Below, in pieces: positions 1 through 5,418 of a DNA stretch of 6,059 nucleotides. Each line of letters opens with the position of its first letter. Within the stretch, counting starts at the first letter, position 1. The stretch covers positions 1 to 6,059 of the forward strand of contig DJOC01000014.1 in assembly GCA_002439555.1 (NCBI GenBank), given 5' to 3'. The translations under genes and the position numbers were made by a program. The stretch is from Caryophanales bacterium UBA6448. GTDB taxonomy: Bacteria; Bacillota_I; Bacilli_A; RF39; UBA660. The notes beneath the pieces were generated by a model, which was given only the letters and a program-made list of their open reading frames with translations, did no database searches and was not told the origin of the DNA.

Positions 1-63
1 TAAATATGCTGCCTGATTATCATTTGATATCATAGAACCTGTTCCTATAAATTTTATATTCAT
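1..63 (-). CDS. MBL-fold metallo-hydrolase, N-terminal fragment
   Basis: Only the first 21 codons lie in the window; the gene runs off its left edge. The reading starts MNIKFIGTGSM and continues with an ISNDNQAAYL segment. This fits the first beta strand and glycine-rich turn of ribonuclease Z-like and other metallo-beta-lactamase-fold hydrolases, which commonly open with a KIxFIGTGS-type strand followed by an N-x-A-S/A-Y-L segment. The HxHxDH metal-binding motif would lie outside the window, so the substrate cannot be told. The ATG is supported by an AAGAGG Shine-Dalgarno site (70-75) and a good promoter (82-110). It is transcribed divergently from the FemAB gene. The family call rests on 21 residues and is tentative. 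Confidence 0.6.
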   Translation of the reverse strand, partial: MNIKFIGTGSMISNDNQAAYL

Positions 64-81
64 TTTTAACCTCTTAAATAA

Positions 82-110
82 ATATTAATAATTTTTTCTA
101 AAATAGTCAA
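82..110 (-). promoter_or_regulatory. SigA promoter of the MBL-fold gene
   Basis: On the minus strand TTGACT (110-105) and TAATAT (87-82) are separated by exactly 17 nt, close to the sigma-70 consensus. The predicted transcript start near 75-76 falls directly at the AAGAGG ribosome binding site, so the leader would be very short. Confidence 0.65.
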
Positions 111-137
111 CTTTAATCTATTAAAACAAAAAAAATT

Positions 138-146
138 TGCTATAAT
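138..146 (+). promoter_or_regulatory. Extended -10 promoter of the FemAB gene
   Basis: TGCTATAAT is a perfect extended -10 element (TGnTATAAT). No convincing -35 is seen at 16-18 nt upstream (the best is CTATTA at 118-123), which is typical where an extended -10 compensates. The start would lie near 153, immediately before the AAGAGGT Shine-Dalgarno site at 154-160. Confidence 0.65.
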
Positions 147-164
147 ATTTATGAAGAGGTAGTT

Positions 165-1397
165 ATGAAAATTGTTGAAATAAATGAAAAAGAATATAAA
201 GATTTTTTTGATAAATCAAGTTATACACATTTTATGCAATGTTATGAATGGGGAAGAGCATGTGAAGGAAAAGGTTTAAAGCCATTATATTTAGGTTTAA
301 AAGATAATGATAAATTAAAAGGTATTTGTTTATGTTTTGTTAAAGAAATGCCCTTTAAATTAAAATATTATTATGCACCAAGAGGACCAGTATTAGATTT
401 TAATGATAAATCATTAATTAAAGAATTTACTATAGCAATTAAATCATACTTGAAAGAAAATAATGGTATTTATTTTAAAATGGATCCAGGGATAGTCCTA
501 CATACCTTAGATGAAAAAGCACAGCCTTTAAAGGATGGCATTAATAATGAATGGTTTCATGATTATTTATTAGAACTAGGCTACAGTTTTAAAGGTTATA
601 CAAAATTATTCGAAGCAAATCAACCTAGATTTACCTTTAGAATTGATACTAAAAAGCCAATTGAAGAAATAGAAAAAAGTATGAATAAAACTTATTTAAA
701 AACTATTAAAAGAAGTTATAACTATGATTTAGAAATTACAAATGATTATAATAATGATACATTTTATAATTTAATGAAAGATATTGCAAATAGAGATAAC
801 TTTAATGGTTACCCTAAAAAGTTTTATGATGATTATGATAAGTTTATGACTCAAGGCGGAAAAAGTATAAACATAACAATTAAAATTTATCCTGATAAGC
901 TTCTTAAAAAGGCTGAAAATGACTTAAAAGATTTAGAAGCAAAAGTAGCAAATAAAGAAATACCAGAAAAGAAAATGGCTGATACTAACAACATTATAAC
1001 AAGATTAAAAAAAGATATTGAGGTATTTTCAGAGTACAAAGGAAACGAGGATGGAATTGTTTCACTAATACTTATTTGTCCTATAATTAATAATCAAATG
1101 TGGACATTATACATTGGAAATAATAGTCTTGCAACATATACTTTTGCAGTTAATCGTTCATATTATGAAGCAATGAAAATTGCAAGTGAAAAAAATTGTG
1201 AATTTTTAGATTTATTTGGCACTTGTGGAGATCCTGGTACAAAAGAAAAAAATTATAACGGAATACACGAATATAAAAGAAAAATGGGTGGTACTTACAC
1301 TGAATTTGTTGGAGAATATGATATAGTAAATAAGCCAATCATTAATAAAATGTTACCTATTATGTTAAAAATATATCGTAAATTAAGAAGAAAATAA
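165..1397 (+). CDS. FemAB-family peptidoglycan interpeptide-bridge aminoacyltransferase
   Basis: This 410-residue protein has the size and layout of the FemX/FemA/MurM family. These cytoplasmic enzymes move an amino acid from aminoacyl-tRNA to the stem peptide of lipid-linked peptidoglycan precursors. The N-terminal GNAT-like domain opens with a FMQCYEWG segment (23-30), a family signature. It includes KYYYAPRGPVLDF (67-79) and KMDPGI (105-110). The second GNAT-like domain ends with the conserved block from WTLYIGN (313-319) through LDLFGTCGDP (348-357) to GIHEYKRKMGG (366-376). A charged heptad-rich segment at about 244-292 is the inserted antiparallel coiled-coil arm typical of the family. 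The basic C terminus (IYRKLRRK) may touch the membrane or RNA. The start is set by AAGAGGT four bases before the ATG. The family is clear, but the amino acid added and the position in the bridge cannot be read from sequence. Confidence 0.92.
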   Translation: MKIVEINEKEYKDFFDKSSYTHFMQCYEWGRACEGKGLKPLYLGLKDNDKLKGICLCFVKEMPFKLKYYYAPRGPVLDFNDKSLIKEFTIAIKSYLKENNGIYFKMDPGIVLHTLDEKAQPLKDGINNEWFHDYLLELGYSFKGYTKLFEANQPRFTFRIDTKKPIEEIEKSMNKTYLKTIKRSYNYDLEITNDYNNDTFYNLMKDIANRDNFNGYPKKFYDDYDKFMTQGGKSINITIKIYPDKLLKKAENDLKDLEAKVANKEIPEKKMADTNNIITRLKKDIEVFSEYKGNEDGIVSLILICPIINNQMWTLYIGNNSLATYTFAVNRSYYEAMKIASEKNCEFLDLFGTCGDPGTKEKNYNGIHEYKRKMGGTYTEFVGEYDIVNKPIINKMLPIMLKIYRKLRRK

Positions 1398-1410
1398 TTC
1401 TTCTTTTTTT
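1385..1410 (+). terminator. Weak intrinsic terminator of the FemAB gene
   Basis: AAGAAGAA (1385-1392) can pair with TTCTTCTT (1398-1405) around the loop AATAA, which contains the stop codon. A T run to 1410 follows. The stem has only two G-C pairs, so termination may be incomplete and the AAA gene may receive read-through. Confidence 0.4.
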
Positions 1411-1509
1411 ATATATTTTTGGAATATGTCAGTGTTTTAAATATATTTTTTATAGATTATGTCAGCATTTTTGGTATATTTTTTATGGAATATGTCAGTT
1501 TTATATTGA
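1411..1509 (+). repeat. Three tandem 33-bp repeat units with TATGTCAG core
   Basis: The octamer TATGTCAG occurs at 1425-1432, 1458-1465 and 1491-1498, exactly 33 bp apart each time. The units are 1411-1443, 1444-1476 and 1477-1509. Each has a TATATTTTT-like left flank, an RGAWTATGTCAG core and a T-rich right flank; units 1 and 3 share GGAATATGTCAG and unit 2 has AGATTATGTCAG. Unit 3 ends inside the -35 box of the next gene. The function is unknown. It could be an operator array, or a remnant of a mobile-element end with multiple terminal repeats. Confidence 0.75.
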
Positions 1510-1533
1510 CTAAAAATAAGAAAATAGTATAAT
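1506..1533 (+). promoter_or_regulatory. SigA promoter of the AAA/DUF4143 gene
   Basis: TTGACT (1506-1511) is followed after 16 nt by a perfect TATAAT (1528-1533). The predicted start near 1540 is just before the strong AAGGAGG site (1542-1548) that serves the ATG at 1553. The -35 box overlaps the end of the third 33-bp repeat unit. Confidence 0.75.
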
Positions 1534-1552
1534 ATTATTGTAAGGAGGCACT

Positions 1553-2869
1553 ATGTTATATAGAAAAATCGAAGAAAAAATTGAAAATTATTTAAAATCA
1601 AACTCTAATAAAGTTCTAATTGTCGATGGTGCAAGACAAATAGGCAAAACATTTATAATAAGGGATGCGTGTAAAAAAATGTTTTCAAATTATATTGAAA
1701 TAAATCTCTTACAAGACAAACAAGGACTTAAAACATTTGAAAATATAAATACCGTTGAAGATTTTTACTTACAAATAAGTATGACACATGGTAATTTACT
1801 AAAAGAGAAAGATAACACAATAATTTTTCTTGATGAAATACAATGTTATCCTAATTTAATTACATTATTAAAATTTTTAAAAGAGGATAATAGGTATAAT
1901 TATATTGCTAGTGGCTCATTACTCGGTGTTACATTAGCAGATACTTTATCAATTCCAATTGGTAGTATAGAAATATTAAAAATGTACCCCTTAGATTTTG
2001 AAGAATTTTTAATTGCTAATGGTTTTAATAGTTTAGCAATAAATAGTTTAAGAGAGTCTTACAAAAATAGGAAATCTTTATCTGAAGAAAATCATAATAA
2101 AATAATGGACTTATTTAAAAAGTATTTATTAGTTGGGGGCTTACCAGATGTAGTTAATACATATTTAAAAGATAAAAATATTGTTAATATTAGAAATATT
2201 CAAAATGACATTATATCTTTATACAAACAAGATGCCTCAAACTATGATAAAAAAAGAAAGTTAAAAATTCAAAGAATATATGAAATGATTCCCTCGAATC
2301 TTGAAAATAAAAAGAAAAGGATTATTATTCAGGAAATTGAAAATAAAAGAGGAAAATCTTATGAAGAATATTTAGATGAATTTGATTATTTAATAAATGC
2401 CGGAATTGCCTTAGAAGTAAAAGCCATTTCAACACCTACTTTTCCACTTATTGAAATAAGTTCTAAAAATCTTTTGAAATTATACCTAAACGATGTTGGA
2501 TTACTTACAAATATTTTATATAAAAACAATATAAGAGCAATACTTGATAATAAGAATAGTATAAATTTAGGTTCAGTTTATGAATCTGTAGTTGCTAGCG
2601 AATTATCAGCACACGGGCATAACCTATTTTACTATGATAACAAGAAAAATGGAGAAGTAGACTTTTTGATTGATGATTATGATAATTTATCTGTTCTTCC
2701 AATTGAAGTAAAATCTGGTAAAGATTATAAGATTCATAGTGCAATTGAAAAATTTTTAGCAAATAAAGATTATAGTACTAAAGAAGGAATAGTTTTATCA
2801 AATAACAAAGATATATATTATGAAGATGGGATTTTATATTTACCTATTTACTATATAATGTTTATATAA
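1553..2869 (+). CDS. AAA-family ATPase with C-terminal DUF4143 domain
   Basis: This 438-residue protein is a typical full-length member of the AAA_14 plus DUF4143 family. Its P-loop GARQIGKT is at 26-33, the Walker B strand TIIFLDEIQ at 89-97 and a sensor-like IASGSLLGV at 118-126. The family segment MYPLDFEEFL (144-153) and the winged-helix region around YLLVGGLPDVV (191-201) follow. The C-terminal part (about 310-438) carries Y343-E344, G367-E368-V369-D370 and E385-V-K387. This E...D...ExK layout resembles the PD-(D/E)XK nuclease fold, with its acidic residues and lysine kept. The family is widespread and variably present in bacteria and archaea, and its biological role is not settled. Here it is a single-gene unit with its own repeat-linked promoter and a strong terminator, facing a toxin-antitoxin operon. 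I see no frameshift or truncation. Confidence 0.92.
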   Translation: MLYRKIEEKIENYLKSNSNKVLIVDGARQIGKTFIIRDACKKMFSNYIEINLLQDKQGLKTFENINTVEDFYLQISMTHGNLLKEKDNTIIFLDEIQCYPNLITLLKFLKEDNRYNYIASGSLLGVTLADTLSIPIGSIEILKMYPLDFEEFLIANGFNSLAINSLRESYKNRKSLSEENHNKIMDLFKKYLLVGGLPDVVNTYLKDKNIVNIRNIQNDIISLYKQDASNYDKKRKLKIQRIYEMIPSNLENKKKRIIIQEIENKRGKSYEEYLDEFDYLINAGIALEVKAISTPTFPLIEISSKNLLKLYLNDVGLLTNILYKNNIRAILDNKNSINLGSVYESVVASELSAHGHNLFYYDNKKNGEVDFLIDDYDNLSVLPIEVKSGKDYKIHSAIEKFLANKDYSTKEGIVLSNNKDIYYEDGILYLPIYYIMFI

Positions 2870-2895
2870 AAATTGCTTTTTGAAGCAATTTTTTT
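2868..2895 (+). terminator. Intrinsic terminator after the AAA/DUF4143 gene
   Basis: AAAAATTGCTT (2868-2878) and AAGCAATTTTT (2883-2893) form an 11-bp stem with the loop TTTG, and a T run extends to 2895. It overlaps the stop codon. The arms are also A/T-rich on the other strand, so it could stop transcripts arriving from the convergent toxin gene. Confidence 0.8.
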
Positions 2896-2903
2896 AAAGA
2901 TTT

Positions 2904-2922
2904 AAAAAAAAGGATTAAATCC
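2904..2922 (-). terminator. Possible short terminator of the toxin-antitoxin operon
   Basis: Directly after the toxin stop codon the minus strand reads GGATTTAATCC followed by eight T. The stem can only be 3-5 bp with a tiny loop, so it is weak. The stronger bidirectional hairpin at 2868-2895 may do the work instead. Confidence 0.3.
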
Positions 2923-3228
2923 CTATTTATTAAATAAGTCACTATGACTTCCTGTGGCAAAAAGCAATAATACTAATTTATTGTCCTGCAGTTTATAAAC
3001 TAATAACCAATCAGGTTGTATATGACACTCATAGCACTCATTAAATACTTTATCATTTATTAGTTTGTGGTTTTTATATTTTTCAGCCAATTTTCCACCA
3101 TTTGCTATAACGTTAAGTACCTCTAAAAAAAGATTTTCATCTTTACCCTGTTTTAACATTTTTTTGAATTCTTTTTTAAATCGACTGGTGAATTGTACAC
3201 TGTACTTCGTATTTTCTAAATCAGACAT
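2923..3228 (-). CDS. yafQ: YafQ-type mRNA interferase toxin (RelE/ParE superfamily)
   Basis: This 101-residue protein is a type II toxin of the YafQ branch of the RelE superfamily, whose members cut mRNA at the ribosome. The N-terminal helices hold YSVQFTSRFKKEFKK (9-23). The C-terminal sheet holds ECHIQPDWLLVYK (67-79) and ends in TGSHSDLF (92-99). The histidines and aspartate equivalent to the known active-site set of E. coli YafQ (H50, H63, D67, H87) are present as H54, H69, D73 and H95, so the toxin looks catalytically intact. Its ATG lies one base after the antitoxin stop codon. The only Shine-Dalgarno-like sequence, AAAGGA, lies inside the antitoxin gene well upstream, so translational coupling is likely. 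Length and spacing match a normal DinJ-YafQ pair. Confidence 0.92.
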   Translation of the reverse strand: MSDLENTKYSVQFTSRFKKEFKKMLKQGKDENLFLEVLNVIANGGKLAEKYKNHKLINDKVFNECYECHIQPDWLLVYKLQDNKLVLLLFATGSHSDLFNK

Positions 3229-3229
3229 A

Positions 3230-3511
3230 TTAATTCTTTAAATCCTTTAATAAATCGTACATATTAGTATAACCTTTTGCTTTAATTTTTCCATTAAGTA
3301 TATCTTCACCCTCTTGTAAAGCTTCTAATAACTCTTTACTTGGTCTTGGATTTACCACATCAAATGGAACTCCGTCTTTATTGATTAATTGCTTTATAGC
3401 CATATTGACATATGTACTCATATTCAAGCCCAAATTAGTTAAAATACCAGTTGCTATCTCCTTGTCTTTTCTATCAACTTGTACGCTAATAGCGGTTGTT
3501 AAACTTTCCAT
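3230..3511 (-). CDS. dinJ: RelB/DinJ-family antitoxin
   Basis: This 93-residue protein is the antitoxin partner of the downstream YafQ-like toxin. A short beta strand (TTAISVQVD, 5-13) and two helices (about 15-28 and 31-44), with the family signature LGLNMSTYVNMAIKQ (27-41), make a ribbon-helix-helix DNA-binding domain. A GVPFDV segment (47-52) follows, as in RelB/DinJ proteins. The C-terminal half, from PSKELLEALQEGE (57-69) to the acidic and lysine-rich end, would wrap the toxin. The ATG is supported by AAAGAGGTG (3525-3517) and a near-consensus promoter. As in other such operons, the protein probably represses its own promoter, alone and more tightly with the toxin; this is family knowledge. 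The pair is the first and second gene of a two-gene operon. Confidence 0.9.
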   Translation of the reverse strand: MESLTTAISVQVDRKDKEIATGILTNLGLNMSTYVNMAIKQLINKDGVPFDVVNPRPSKELLEALQEGEDILNGKIKAKGYTNMYDLLKDLKN

Positions 3512-3535
3512 AATTACACCTCTTTCATAGTTAAA

Positions 3536-3564
3536 ATTATAGCATTTTTTATATAAGATATCAA
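3536..3564 (-). promoter_or_regulatory. SigA promoter of the toxin-antitoxin operon
   Basis: On the minus strand TTGATA (3564-3559) and TATAAT (3541-3536) are 17 nt apart, and the -10 is extended (TGCTATAAT). This is one of the strongest promoters in the window, as expected for an operon held down by its own antitoxin. The ribosome binding site AAAGAGGTG starts about 10 nt after the -10 box. Confidence 0.75.
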
Positions 3565-3600
3565 GTTGTTATATATATATTCTATTATATTTTATATAAG
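3547..3600. repeat. Direct repeat TTTTATATAAG in the antitoxin promoter region
   Basis: The 11-mer TTTTATATAAG occurs at 3547-3557, inside the -35/-10 spacer, and again at 3590-3600. An almost pure A/T tract (3570-3590) lies between them. It could be an operator for the DinJ-like repressor, but the A/T-rich composition makes chance repeats likely. Confidence 0.3.
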
Positions 3601-3640
3601 TTTAATATATATTATGTTTTAGCAGTAAAAAAGTATACAT

Positions 3641-3664
3641 AAAAAAAGATTACTTTCGTAACCC
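3641..3664 (-). terminator. Intrinsic terminator of mraY
   Basis: Directly after the mraY stop codon the minus strand reads GGTTAC (3663-3658), the GNRA tetraloop GAAA, GTAATC (3653-3648), then seven T (3647-3641). The stem has one G-T pair. It lies between mraY and the toxin-antitoxin promoter and would insulate the operon from mraY transcription. Confidence 0.75.
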
Positions 3665-4657
3665 TTATAACCATACACCATAAGTTATTGCTATCATAGC
3701 AAATATTAAGCCTACAGTCCAAAATAACTTAACAATATCGGTTTCTTCCCAATTTAATTCCTCGAAATGATGATGAAGTGGTGCTTTTTTAAATATCTTT
3801 TTATTAAATTTTCTAATAGCAATAATTTGGATTAATGAAGATGCTGCCTCAATAATAAACACTCCACCAATTAAGAATAAAGAAAGTTCGTGTCTAGTTA
3901 ATATTGCAATAGTAGCAAGTGCTCCACCTAAAGAAAGTGAACCAAGATCTCCCATAAAAACTTTAGCGGGATGGGAATTATACATCAAAAATCCTATTAA
4001 AGCACCAACTAAAATAAATGAGAAAATAGCAATTTCTTGGTAACCCTCAAGCCAACCACAGTTCCAAGCAATTATACCATATGCAAGAAATGCAATTGCC
4101 GAAAGACCTCCGCACAAACCATCAAGTCCATCAGAAATATTAACTGCATTAGCCATACCAACAAGAAGTAAGAAAATAAATAAACCAAATGTCCAACCTA
4201 AAGGAATATTAATGTGTAATAAAGAAAATCTTAAAGTTGTACTTCCTCCACTTTTCATAAATAGGAAGAAGAAAACTAAAGCAATAAACATTTGACACAT
4301 AAATTTAGTTACAATTGATATTCCACCATTATTATGTTTCTTAACTTTTAAATAGTCATCAACAAAGCCAAGAAGTGCATAAGAAAGAAACACAAATAAA
4401 AGGATTGCTAAATTATAACTCGAAGAAATACTTTTCGTAATAAATAAATATATCAAACCAAGTATAACCGGAATTATAAAAATTATTCCTCCCATAGTTG
4501 GAGTACCCTCTTTTAACTGATGCCTTTCAGATATTGTTTTACTAACACTTTGACCAATATGAAACTTTCTTAAAAATGGAATAAGAATAGCTCCACATAT
4601 TATTGCACAAATAAAACCTAGCATTAAAGCCATTGCAGCTTTAGCAAGAATTAACAT
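3665..4657 (-). CDS. mraY: Phospho-N-acetylmuramoyl-pentapeptide transferase MraY
   Basis: MraY is the polytopic membrane enzyme that transfers phospho-MurNAc-pentapeptide from UDP to undecaprenyl phosphate, giving lipid I on the inner face of the membrane. At 330 residues the protein is full length and shows about ten hydrophobic segments. The family motifs are all present. They are KEGTPTMGGI (49-58), GFVDDYLKV (97-105) with the Mg-binding pair D100-D101, NAVNISDGLDGL (170-181) with the catalytic-site D176, FMGDLGSLSLGG (234-245) and the cytoplasmic loop APLHHHFEELNWEE (292-305) with the histidine triad H295-H297. The ATG is set by AGGTGAT (4669-4663). In many Firmicutes mraY sits in the dcw cluster between murF or ftsI and murD. 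Here it is a single-gene unit with its own promoter and terminator, divergent from a Mur-ligase-like orphan. Confidence 0.98.
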   Translation of the reverse strand: MLILAKAAMALMLGFICAIICGAILIPFLRKFHIGQSVSKTISERHQLKEGTPTMGGIIFIIPVILGLIYLFITKSISSSYNLAILLFVFLSYALLGFVDDYLKVKKHNNGGISIVTKFMCQMFIALVFFFLFMKSGGSTTLRFSLLHINIPLGWTFGLFIFLLLVGMANAVNISDGLDGLCGGLSAIAFLAYGIIAWNCGWLEGYQEIAIFSFILVGALIGFLMYNSHPAKVFMGDLGSLSLGGALATIAILTRHELSLFLIGGVFIIEAASSLIQIIAIRKFNKKIFKKAPLHHHFEELNWEETDIVKLFWTVGLIFAMIAITYGVWL

Positions 4658-4677
4658 ACTACATCACCTATATTCAT

Positions 4678-4683
4678 ATTATA
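4678..4683 (-). promoter_or_regulatory. -10 box of the mraY promoter
   Basis: A perfect TATAAT lies 26 nt before the mraY ATG. The -35 region is poor (GAGTTT or AGAGTT at 17-18 nt). The predicted start near 4671 abuts the AGGTGAT ribosome binding site. The weak -35 and a palindrome just upstream (4715-4728) would allow activator control, which is inference. Confidence 0.6.
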
Positions 4684-4714
4684 CCTTAAAAATAAATAAA
4701 AAACTCTATTTTTT

Positions 4715-4728
4715 GTGTAATTTTACAC
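4715..4728. promoter_or_regulatory. Palindrome GTGTAA-TT-TTACAC between divergent promoters
   Basis: Two perfect 6-bp arms, GTGTAA (4715-4720) and TTACAC (4723-4728), flank TT. The site lies about 45-57 bp upstream of the predicted mraY start and in the -35/spacer area of the opposite gene. This is a suitable place for one regulator to act on both, but no cognate regulator is in the window. Confidence 0.4.
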
Positions 4729-4739
4729 TTTCTTTTCAC

Positions 4740-4745
4740 TATAAT
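4740..4745 (+). promoter_or_regulatory. -10 box of the Mur-ligase-like gene
   Basis: A perfect TATAAT lies 23 nt before the preferred TTG start. No clear -35 is found at 16-18 nt; the region there overlaps the GTGTAA/TTACAC palindrome. Transcription would begin near 4752, within or just before the AAGGTGAT ribosome binding site. Confidence 0.55.
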
Positions 4746-4762
4746 TTATTAAGGTGATTATT

Positions 4763-5389
4763 TTGATAGATAAAAAGTTAATAAAAGAAAATAAAAAACT
4801 TGCTAAAAATTTTAAAATTATATTAATTATGGGTTACAAATATAAAAATGAAATTGCTCATATTGTATATAAAAATTTGGTTAAAAGTAATGAAAAAGTT
4901 CTACTACTTAAAAATAATGGTTATTATATAAATAAAAAATATTATAAATTAAATAACAATCTAAATTATGAAATTATAAATAACATTTTAAAAAATGCTA
5001 AAGAAAAAGATGTTAAATATATGATTATATGTATAAATAATAGTCATATTAAAAATAATCTGTTAAAGGGATTTGACTATAACATAATGAGTATTTGCTC
5101 ATTTATCGGAGATGATGCCAAATATGTTTTAAAGGAAATTAAAAAAGTTAAAGAGGTTTTAGTTTTAAATAACGATGAAAAATATAGTAAAACCTTTAGA
5201 AAAAAATATAAAAATGTAATCACTATTGGAAGTAAAGGAACATATGAAATAGATAGGTTTAACAAAACATTTGAATATGAATATAATTTATATCATCTAA
5301 ATACAAATGAAATAAATTTAATGTACTCTAAAACTATTGCTATTGCTATTTTAGTTTATATTGGCTTTGATATTTCATATTTAATATAA
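4763..5389 (+). CDS. Degenerate MurE-like Mur ligase central-domain protein
   Basis: This 208-residue protein (TTG start) has no certain function but follows the MurE central domain from end to end. KIILIMGYKYKNE (18-30) sits where Mur ligases have the TGTNGKTT P-loop; one glycine and the lysine can be aligned, but the threonines are gone. NNGYYINKKYYKLNN (50-64) matches the segment leading to the substrate TTP motif, which is lost. INNSHIK (91-97) matches the EVSSHAL motif without its glutamate, and GDDAKY (116-121) matches the RDHLDYH region. VLNNDEKYSKTFRKKYKNVITIG (134-156) matches the VxNxDDxYG...VITYG segment well. NLMYSKTIAIAILVYIGFDISYLI (185-208) matches the closing N-x-N-x-AAIAVAxxLGI helix. 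The N-terminal UDP-MurNAc-binding and C-terminal amino-acid domains are absent. The TTG is chosen over GTG at 4754 because that GTG lies inside the Shine-Dalgarno site (AAGGTGAT, 4751-4758). The frame is open, so it is probably expressed, as a regulatory or scaffold relic or a decaying gene. Confidence 0.7.
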   Translation: MIDKKLIKENKKLAKNFKIILIMGYKYKNEIAHIVYKNLVKSNEKVLLLKNNGYYINKKYYKLNNNLNYEIINNILKNAKEKDVKYMIICINNSHIKNNLLKGFDYNIMSICSFIGDDAKYVLKEIKKVKEVLVLNNDEKYSKTFRKKYKNVITIGSKGTYEIDRFNKTFEYEYNLYHLNTNEINLMYSKTIAIAILVYIGFDISYLI

Positions 5390-5390
5390 A

Positions 5391-5418
5391 AAAATATAAC
5401 AATTACTTGCTATATTTT
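5391..5418. terminator. A/T inverted repeat between convergent gene ends
   Basis: AAAATATA (5391-5398) and TATATTTT (5411-5418) could pair around a 12-nt loop. The stem has no G-C pair, but it covers the 13-bp gap between the stop codons of the Mur-like gene and the acyltransferase and runs into the latter. It is at best a weak two-way terminator. Confidence 0.25.

Noticed and set aside
1150..1338. 62-codon open frame on the minus strand inside the FemAB gene
   Set aside because: It lies wholly within a well-supported gene in another frame, has no recognisable domain and has a composition expected from the antisense of A/T-rich coding DNA.
1411..1509. CRISPR array
   Set aside because: The 33-bp period leaves no room for a repeat plus a unique spacer. 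The conserved core is only about 12 bp and no cas gene is nearby.
1411..2895. Complete IS21-type insertion sequence
   Set aside because: No istA/istB-like transposase genes and no inverted CTGACATA-type end; the enclosed gene is an AAA/DUF4143 protein, not IstB. Only a remnant end remains possible.
3398..3415. TTGACATAT in the antitoxin gene as a distant copy or opposite end of the 33-bp repeat
   Set aside because: Match is limited to a few bases within coding sequence encoding the conserved antitoxin helix, without the flanks or periodicity.
4722..4727. TTTACA as the -35 box for the Mur-like gene
   Set aside because: It is only 12 nt from the TATAAT at 4740, too close for a functional sigma-70 pair; it belongs to the palindrome instead.
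5077..5265. 62-codon open frame on the minus strand inside the Mur-like gene
   Set aside because: Antisense shadow of a Lys/Asn-rich gene; no promoter, no family resemblance.
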